Source: Shewanella sp. UCD-KL21
GTDB taxonomy: Bacteria > Pseudomonadota > Gammaproteobacteria > Enterobacterales > Shewanellaceae
Direction: 5' to 3'
DNA length: 64,000 nucleotides
NCBI RefSeq assembly: GCF_001957135.1
Contig: NZ_MPHK01000001.1
Coordinates: 124,001 to 188,000, forward strand
The notes beneath the pieces are model-generated. The model had not been told where the DNA came from and made no database searches. It was given only the letters and a program-made list of their open reading frames with translations. The translations under genes and the position numbers were made by a program. Shown here one piece after another: positions 58,378 through 64,000 of this stretch; the first letter of the stretch is position 1, and each line of letters opens with the position of its first letter.

Positions 58378-60192
58378 ATGAAGGCACTTAAATGGCTATT
58401 AGCTATAGTCGCTAGCGTAATCTTATTGCTGGTGATTTATTTAACGGTATTTTTTGATCCAAATAGTTTTAAACCACAAATTGTCGATGCCGTTAAAAAG
58501 CAAACTGGTCGTGACTTTGTCATAAGCCAAGATCTCAGTTGGAGCTTTTTTCCGACACTTGGGATTAACCTCGGTGGCATTTCACTATCAAACCCTGAGA
58601 ACTTTTCTCCAACGACATTAGTTGAAGTAAACCAAGCGGTCGCCAGTGTGGCATTAATGCCGCTTTTAAGCCAAGAAGTGGAAATTGCGCAATTATCCCT
58701 TGATGGTTTGACTATGAATATCGTCACTAAAAAAGACGGTTCAACCAGTTTTGATGGTTTAGGTGGTGCACAAGCCCCTGAAACCACCACCGCGTCAGAG
58801 CCTGCATCATCAGGTAATAAACTTGAATTTCAAAGTTTACAAATCGGCGGCGTGTCTATTACTAATACCACCATCAACGTAATTGATGAAGCGGCAGATA
58901 CCCAACAAATATTTAGTTTAAACAGTTTAACTCTTGGTGAATTTTCATTAGGAAGCGCTGCAGATTTTGCATATGAATTTACGGCGCAAATGCCTGATAT
59001 GATGCTGGCAAGTTCTGGCAAGGGTCAATTAACCATTAGTAAAGATTTGACTCAGGTTATTATGGCAGACTTAACCATTAATACTGATGTGACCGGCGAG
59101 GCTATCCCTAATAAAAGTGTTAGCAGTCAGCTAATCAGCGACATTAATGTCGCTTTAGATGCCAAAACATTAGATGTTGCTATAAAACAATTAACTGCGA
59201 TGGACATTAGTGCGAGCGGTGATGTTTCCGTAAATTACGGCGCCACAATCCCTAAAATCAACCTGCAATTAGATGTCGGGGATATTGATGTTGATAAATT
59301 ACTGCCGCCATCAGAGACTGAAGCTAAAGCAGAAGAAACTGAGCAAGTTGCCGCGAGCAAGCCTGCTGTAGAGCCTGATTTGTCCGCATTAAAAACCATA
59401 GATTTAACCTTAGGCATGACGGTTAAATCAATCAAGGTCGCAAATCTACTCACTCAAAACTGGGTAATGAAAGCTAAAGTCAAAGATGGCGTCGCCGATT
59501 TAACTCAGTTTTCTGCCAATTTATATGAAGGTAGTATGAAAGCCACAGCACAGCTCGATGGTCGTCAATCAGTACCGAGTTATCGCTTTGATGAAACATT
59601 AACAGGTGTGCAATTTAGACCACTGCTGAAAGATGCTGCGGATATTGATTTAATTTCAGGGGCGGCTAATTTTAAAATTTCTGGTTCTGGTAAAAGCTTA
59701 ATTCCAGATAACTTAAAGAAAAACCTACTGGCACAGGGTAATTTTGAAATTGCCGATGGGTCGTTATACGGAGTGAATATCCCACAAATGATCCGTAGTG
59801 CTCAAGATAAGTTAAAAGGGGATTTATCTGCTAATAATACTGAAGAACTTAAAACTGACTTTACTAGTTTAACCGGTAGTTTTAGTTTGAAAAATGCTGT
59901 TGCGACTAACCCTGATTTAGCAATGGCGTCGCCACTCATTCGCCTTAGCGGTAATGGCAGTGCCAACATTGATAATGAAACCGTGGACTATAAGCTAACG
60001 ACGTCAGTGGTGGGCTCTTTAGCGGGTCAGGGGGGCGAAGATGCCTTAGCTGGCGTGGATATTCCCCTTACCATAACCGGCAGCATGAAAGATCCTAAAT
60101 TTGGTATCGATACCAGTGCATTACTAGATTCTAAAATTAAAGACGAAACCGATAAGCTTAAAGGTAAGTTATTTAAGAAATTAGGTTTTTAA
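58378..60192 (+). CDS. AsmA family protein
   Basis: A 604-residue inner-membrane-anchored protein. One N-terminal helix (about 4-26) is followed by the AsmA N-domain (DAVKKQTGRDFVISQDLSWSFFPTLGINLGG is its typical motif, here split over residues 38-68) and a large beta-rich periplasmic region. A variable Ala/Thr/Glu segment (about 310-335) and the AsmA_2 C-domain (DNLKKNLLAQGNFEIADGSLYGVNI, read in two pieces) follow. AsmA proteins are bridge-like lipid-transfer proteins of the envelope. Starts with AAGGATGC box; single gene, terminator at 60351. Confidence 0.93.
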   Translation: MKALKWLLAIVASVILLLVIYLTVFFDPNSFKPQIVDAVKKQTGRDFVISQDLSWSFFPTLGINLGGISLSNPENFSPTTLVEVNQAVASVALMPLLSQEVEIAQLSLDGLTMNIVTKKDGSTSFDGLGGAQAPETTTASEPASSGNKLEFQSLQIGGVSITNTTINVIDEAADTQQIFSLNSLTLGEFSLGSAADFAYEFTAQMPDMMLASSGKGQLTISKDLTQVIMADLTINTDVTGEAIPNKSVSSQLISDINVALDAKTLDVAIKQLTAMDISASGDVSVNYGATIPKINLQLDVGDIDVDKLLPPSETEAKAEETEQVAASKPAVEPDLSALKTIDLTLGMTVKSIKVANLLTQNWVMKAKVKDGVADLTQFSANLYEGSMKATAQLDGRQSVPSYRFDETLTGVQFRPLLKDAADIDLISGAANFKISGSGKSLIPDNLKKNLLAQGNFEIADGSLYGVNIPQMIRSAQDKLKGDLSANNTEELKTDFTSLTGSFSLKNAVATNPDLAMASPLIRLSGNGSANIDNETVDYKLTTSVVGSLAGQGGEDALAGVDIPLTITGSMKDPKFGIDTSALLDSKIKDETDKLKGKLFKKLGF

Positions 60193-60350
60193 TGAGGCGA
60201 TTAAGCCTTATCTGGGCTTAGTCAGCGGCTATTTTTATCATATGTAAAAATACCCAAGGCATCATTTTTATCACAGCTTTAGTTGTTTTATTGCTTTAAA
60301 CTTGGTGTAGATTGGGTGATTACATCAAGTTTAAAAATCGCTTTATAATA

Positions 60351-60380
60351 AAAAACGGCAAGGATCACCTTGCCGTTTTT
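60351..60380. terminator. Bidirectional terminator between asmA-like gene and mltD
   Basis: A 13-bp perfect stem (60351-60363 with 60368-60380, loop ATCA) with A and T runs, between convergent genes. Confidence 0.95.
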
Positions 60381-60438
60381 TGTTTTAAATCGCGAAATAC
60401 TTACTGCGAAATCCCTAAGACGTTAGCTTATAGATTCA

Positions 60439-61962
60439 CTATGCATTGACTTTGGTGACATCGACAATCAATCTTAACATCTGTCCTGGCTGAATGTACT
60501 TACTGTTTTGAAGTCTATTCCACTCGATCAAATCATTGACTGAAACGTTGAATTTACTGGCAATTCTAGCCAATGAATCCCCAGAGCGAACTTTGTAATT
60601 AACGGTTCTTTCTGCATTGTTTTTGCTACTTGATACTGCGCCAATCTTTAATTGTTTACCAATGCTTAAAGTGCCGTTTTTAGGTAGACGATTCCAGCGA
60701 ATTAAATCATCAACACTGACATTATTTTTTCTGGCAATGACCCATAATGAATCACCAGATTTAACCGTGTAAGTTTTAGCCTTAACTGAGCTTGGTTTTG
60801 CTTGTGCTAATAACTGTTCAGTTGTGAGGGTTGAGCCTTCAGCTGGAACTGGAATAATAAGGTACTTTCCGGCTCTAATATTATTATTTTTCAAGCCATT
60901 ACTTGAACGAATAAAAGAAGCCGAAGTATCAAAACGTTTCGCAATATGGCTTACGGTATCGCCAGATTTAATTTGGTATCTATGCCAGTTTAATTTTGAT
61001 TTAGGATCAAGGCTTGCAAGTTTTTGTTCAAACTGCGGCGCTTTATCAAATGGCACCACCAATGTATTAGGGCCATCTGGTGATGTTGCCCAGCGATCTA
61101 AACCTGGGTTTAATGCTTTTAATTCATTAACCGGCATATTGGCTAAATCCGCCGCAAGTTTAAGGTCAATCTGGCTTTGGGTATCAACCACGGCAATATG
61201 CGGTTCATTGCTGATTGGGGTGAGTTTGATGCCATATTTGTCAGCATTTTGTACCACATCTGATAATGCAATCAGTTGCGGTACGTAGCGTTGAGTTTCT
61301 CTTGGTAATGATAGCGCCCAAAATTCAGTGCTTTTACCCGCAGCTTTGTTGCGTCTAACAGCATTGTTTACCCGACCTTCACCAGTGTTATAGGCAGCAA
61401 TTGCGTATAACCAGTTTTGTCCGGTTCTATCGTATAAGTACTCTAAGAAGTCCAGTGCTGCAGTGGTTGATGCGGGAACATCACGTCTGCCGTCATACCA
61501 CCAATCACTTTTAACACCAAAGTAATTAGAAATAGGTGTGGTTAATTGCCATAAACCTGAGGCTGCACTGGCCGAATAGGCCGCTGGGTCAAATGAGCTT
61601 TCAACAATAGGCAATAAGGCTAGCTCAATCGGCAGATTACGTTTTTCTAATTCTTCGACAATATAATGTAAATACGGCTCTGCACGTTGAGAGACAATTT
61701 CTAGATGTCTTGGGTTCGCTAAATACCAGTCTCGATATTGATTCACCAGTTTTACATCATCAATTGGCATGGTGAGCTGCAAACGGATCCGTTGCCAAAC
61801 ATCGGTAATTTCCACTGGTGCTGCAACTTCTTCTACAACTTTTTCTTGCTTAATTGGCTGAGGAACAACAATCGGTGAAGGCTCGACTTTTGTTGGAGTG
61901 GCAGTTTGGCACGCGGTTAGAAATGCCAAGCTTCCAACAAAAAGGTATAAAGGTTTATGCAT
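60439..61962 (-). CDS. mltD: Membrane-bound lytic murein transglycosylase D with three LysM repeats
   Basis: Outer-membrane lipoprotein of 507 residues that cleaves glycan strands non-hydrolytically. The lipobox LTAC gives the lipidated cysteine at residue 18. The SLT domain has its catalytic glutamate at E121 (IVESSFDPAAYSASAASGLWQ, read in two parts) and AYNTGEGRV downstream. Three LysM modules, at about 335-378, 401-443 and 456-500 (each Y-x-V/I-K/R-S-G-D-S/T), bind peptidoglycan; E. coli MltD has two. It lies upstream of the divergent-looking gloB region but is read the same way (leftward) as gloB. Confidence 0.95.
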   Translation of the reverse strand: MHKPLYLFVGSLAFLTACQTATPTKVEPSPIVVPQPIKQEKVVEEVAAPVEITDVWQRIRLQLTMPIDDVKLVNQYRDWYLANPRHLEIVSQRAEPYLHYIVEELEKRNLPIELALLPIVESSFDPAAYSASAASGLWQLTTPISNYFGVKSDWWYDGRRDVPASTTAALDFLEYLYDRTGQNWLYAIAAYNTGEGRVNNAVRRNKAAGKSTEFWALSLPRETQRYVPQLIALSDVVQNADKYGIKLTPISNEPHIAVVDTQSQIDLKLAADLANMPVNELKALNPGLDRWATSPDGPNTLVVPFDKAPQFEQKLASLDPKSKLNWHRYQIKSGDTVSHIAKRFDTSASFIRSSNGLKNNNIRAGKYLIIPVPAEGSTLTTEQLLAQAKPSSVKAKTYTVKSGDSLWVIARKNNVSVDDLIRWNRLPKNGTLSIGKQLKIGAVSSSKNNAERTVNYKVRSGDSLARIASKFNVSVNDLIEWNRLQNSKYIQPGQMLRLIVDVTKVNA

Positions 61963-62103
61963 CTAAAAAAAATCCTAAATCTTGCAAAGCTGGCAGATCA
62001 AAGGCGTCTACCAAATGTGTTTGGTCAAAATTGAGGCGGCATTGTAGTGTAAAATGGCTTTAATGTCTTTGCTAAGTTAGCAACTGACGCCGCGCTCAAA
62101 GGC

Positions 62104-62931
62104 TTAAAAGTTATTTTTCCATTCTCTGAGTAAAGTAAACGTCTGTAGTGCTGTTGGTTTTTCAACTTGAAACTTAGCAGCGATGACTTGTTTTATTTCT
62201 TTACTGTTAGTTCTTAAAAATGGGTTTATGGCTAATTCTGTTGCGATTGTAGTTGGAATTGTAGCCATATTGTTATTACGAGATAAGGTAACTGACTGAC
62301 TGTATTGCTGCAACGCTTTATTGTTAGGTTCTGCTTGTAACGCAAATTTAAGATTAGCTGCGGTATATTCATGGGCGCAGTAAACTTGGGTGTTAGGTGG
62401 CAAGTCAGCAAGTTTTGCTAACGAGTTTGCCATTTGTTCAGCTGTGCCTTCAAATAGTCTACCGCAGCCACCACTGAATAAGGTATCGCCACAAAATAGT
62501 GCGCCACTGCTATTTGCATCACTAGCGTTTGAGTCACTGTTGGTGTTAGTTAACGGCTGATAAAAATAAGCAATATGACCTGAAGTATGACCGGGCACGC
62601 TAATGACACTTAAAGCGTTATCAAGCCCATTAAGCGTTAGTAAAGCTTCACCTTTAATAGGATAAGTTATACCGGCAATGTGTTCAGTTTCAGGGCCATA
62701 AACCTCGAGCTTATTATTAAAAGCTTGCTGTAATTGCGCAATGCCACCAGTGTGATCTGCATGATGGTGAGTGATCAGTATCCCCGCCAGTTCTAATGGC
62801 GAGCCCTTGAGGTAATCGAGCACACTTTGGCCACAGCCTGGGTCTACAACATAGGCTTGATTGCTATTTTTTTGATGTATAAGCCAAATGTAGTTGTCAT
62901 TAAACGCTGAAATACCGATGACTGAAAGCAT
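62104..62931 (-). CDS. gloB: Hydroxyacylglutathione hydrolase (glyoxalase II)
   Basis: Hydrolyses S-D-lactoylglutathione, completing methylglyoxal detoxification. The metallo-beta-lactamase motif THHHADH (54-60) plus GHTSGHIAYF, the GDTLFSGGCGRLFEGT and HEYTAANLKFAL blocks are intact. The frame begins at 62943 (MDLIMLSV), but homologues start at the M of MLSVIGISAFNDNYIW, so I used 62931 (275 residues). The choice is uncertain; each has a weak ribosome-binding site. Divergent from the YafS-like methyltransferase, as in E. coli. Confidence 0.94.
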   Translation of the reverse strand: MLSVIGISAFNDNYIWLIHQKNSNQAYVVDPGCGQSVLDYLKGSPLELAGILITHHHADHTGGIAQLQQAFNNKLEVYGPETEHIAGITYPIKGEALLTLNGLDNALSVISVPGHTSGHIAYFYQPLTNTNSDSNASDANSSGALFCGDTLFSGGCGRLFEGTAEQMANSLAKLADLPPNTQVYCAHEYTAANLKFALQAEPNNKALQQYSQSVTLSRNNNMATIPTTIATELAINPFLRTNSKEIKQVIAAKFQVEKPTALQTFTLLREWKNNF

Positions 62932-63221
62932 GATTAAATCCATAAGTGAAATCTTACCGCTAGGTTAACGGATTATATGTAAAAGGCCAATAGAGGGAAT
63001 ATGCTTGGGCTGCACTAGTCTTGCATACTGTTACATTTACAACAAACAACAGGCTGAAGTGACTAAATAAGCTTATGTAAAGGCGCTAATTAACAATAAA
63101 TTTAAAACTTTATTCGTCCCTTTTTTAAATGATAACGACCATGGGAAAAATGCTAACGACAAAGAGCTAGAAGTCGTTATACTCAACCTAGGGCTTTTGA
63201 AATTAAGGGAGTATCAGGTTA

Positions 63222-63956
63222 ATGTCGATAAATCAAAAACCACAATCATGGCAAGAGTTACCCTGTGGTGATGAGATTCAATTGGCCCTAGAACAAAAGT
63301 TAACTGATTGGTGGCCGAGGATTTTTGGTTACCATTTATTAAAGCTAGGTGCGCTTAGCGCTCAAGTGTCTAGTTTACATTGCAATATTGCGCGGCATTT
63401 TTCGATTCATGATGCCCAAGGCGCATCCATTCAAGCCGATCCCCATCATTTACCCCTACAAACTAGCACCATGGATGCCGTGCTGATGAGCTTTTTGATG
63501 GAATTTGAACATGACCCATATCGTTTATTACGGGAAGTTGACCGAGTAATGATTTCCGGCGGCTATATTTTTGTTTGTGGTTTTAACCCGGTCAGTACTG
63601 CCTTTATGGGCAAGCTTCTACCTAAATATCAAACTCAATTACCTTGGTGTGGTCAGTTTTTTATGCCTGCAAGGGTAAAGGATTGGTTAGGTTTATTAGG
63701 GTATCAAATCCTGCAGGATGAACGATTTATTTATCACCCTTTGCTTGGACAAATGAACCAAGGTCGCTGGTGGCAAAACCGATTAGAAAAGTGGTTACCA
63801 GGCGTTGGCAGTGTCTATTTGATTGTGGCCAGAAAAATGGAGTCGCCATTAACGCCCATCAGGGAAAAGCGAAAAGCACGTACTCGTCAATGGGCAACAG
63901 CGCCGACAGCAGGCAGAGCAGGTCACAGCAAACACTCTAAAGTGCTCTCAAAATAA
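63222..63956 (+). CDS. SAM-dependent methyltransferase, YafS-like
   Basis: Class I methyltransferase-like protein of 244 residues. The Rossmann core resembles the YafS protein that in E. coli is divergent from gloB: MDAVLMSFLMEFEHDPYRLLREVDRVM is the typical motif (residues 88-114, quoted here in part: LREVDRVMISGGYIFV). The canonical GxGxG motif I is degenerate in this subfamily. Substrate unknown. The C-terminus is basic (REKRKARTRQWA). Stop at 63954-63956, followed by a perfect hairpin at 63964. Confidence 0.85.
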   Translation: MSINQKPQSWQELPCGDEIQLALEQKLTDWWPRIFGYHLLKLGALSAQVSSLHCNIARHFSIHDAQGASIQADPHHLPLQTSTMDAVLMSFLMEFEHDPYRLLREVDRVMISGGYIFVCGFNPVSTAFMGKLLPKYQTQLPWCGQFFMPARVKDWLGLLGYQILQDERFIYHPLLGQMNQGRWWQNRLEKWLPGVGSVYLIVARKMESPLTPIREKRKARTRQWATAPTAGRAGHSKHSKVLSK

Positions 63957-63963
63957 GTTACAG

Positions 63964-63992
63964 CGTATAGCCAATAATGTATTGGCTATACG
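63964..63992. terminator. Perfect hairpin after the YafS-like gene
   Basis: CGTATAGCCAATA / TATTGGCTATACG is a 13-bp perfect stem with loop ATG. No T run follows within the window, so it may be a weak or bidirectional terminator with the next gene beyond the edge. Confidence 0.55.
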
Positions 63993-64000
63993 ACAGATTT

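Noticed and set aside
58437-58790. A 117-codon minus-strand frame inside the AsmA-family gene
   Set aside because: It is a shadow of a real gene with normal coding character on the plus strand.
60824-61288. A 154-codon open frame on the plus strand opposite mltD
   Set aside because: It lies wholly antisense to a strongly conserved lytic transglycosylase, shows no recognised domain and has no ribosome-binding site.

Overview
The window is a compact, low-to-moderate GC gammaproteobacterial chromosome segment. It almost certainly comes from Shewanella or a close Alteromonadales relative. The reasons are the protein sequences, the monomeric NADP isocitrate dehydrogenase sitting between rluE and cspD-clpS-clpA, the giant NAD-glutamate dehydrogenase next to pyrD-zapC, and the DUF2835 gene after pepN. 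The genus is inferred from gene content and order, not from a marker-gene comparison. No rRNA, tRNA, CRISPR array, insertion sequence, prophage or plasmid origin was recognised.

Layout. 1-4413 (minus strand): purB (cut by the window edge), hflD, mnmA, nudJ and rluE, the classical gamma order. 4695-12202: icd (monomeric), cspD, clpS, clpA, infA, bpt and aat. The last group holds a complete N-degron pathway: two aminoacyl-protein transferases, the adaptor and the unfoldase. 12256-20183: a glycine-zipper envelope protein, a Lys/Ala-rich protein, a Nif3/YbgI protein, a CPA2 antiporter, metG, apbC/mrp and udk. 20348-25130: the cell-cycle and wall operon pabC-mltG-tmk-holB-pilZ-tatD. 25431-38872: rsmF, a fused SpmAB-like protein, letB with LetA split in two genes, SOS gene yebG behind a clean LexA box, msrC, proQ, prc and pepN.

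38953-46391 holds DUF2835 and then a four-gene envelope cluster: DUF1302 putative outer-membrane barrel, DUF1329 LolB-like periplasmic protein, YCF48-like beta-propeller, and MMPL/RND transporter. It looks like a self-contained trans-envelope carrier for a hydrophobic substrate, and it is the best candidate here for a poorly described system. 46657-53311: gdhB, pyrD and zapC. The pyrD-zapC gap carries seven GATC sites in 77 bp.

53590-57331 is an AT-rich, decaying accessory patch. It has a broken Gfo/Idh/MocA dehydrogenase, an intact GNAT enzyme, an intact LacI-type regulator with two palindromes upstream, and a C-terminal remnant of a GH43-type xylosidase. 57332-63956: a small coiled-coil protein with H-NS-like N-domain character, rraA, an AsmA-family protein, mltD, gloB and a YafS-like methyltransferase.

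Most genes are housekeeping: tRNA/rRNA modification, proteolysis, envelope maintenance and DNA replication. Strong intrinsic terminators, many bidirectional, mark operon ends. Several starts were moved from the longest reading frame to positions with a ribosome-binding site and a family-typical N-terminus; these are stated entry by entry.
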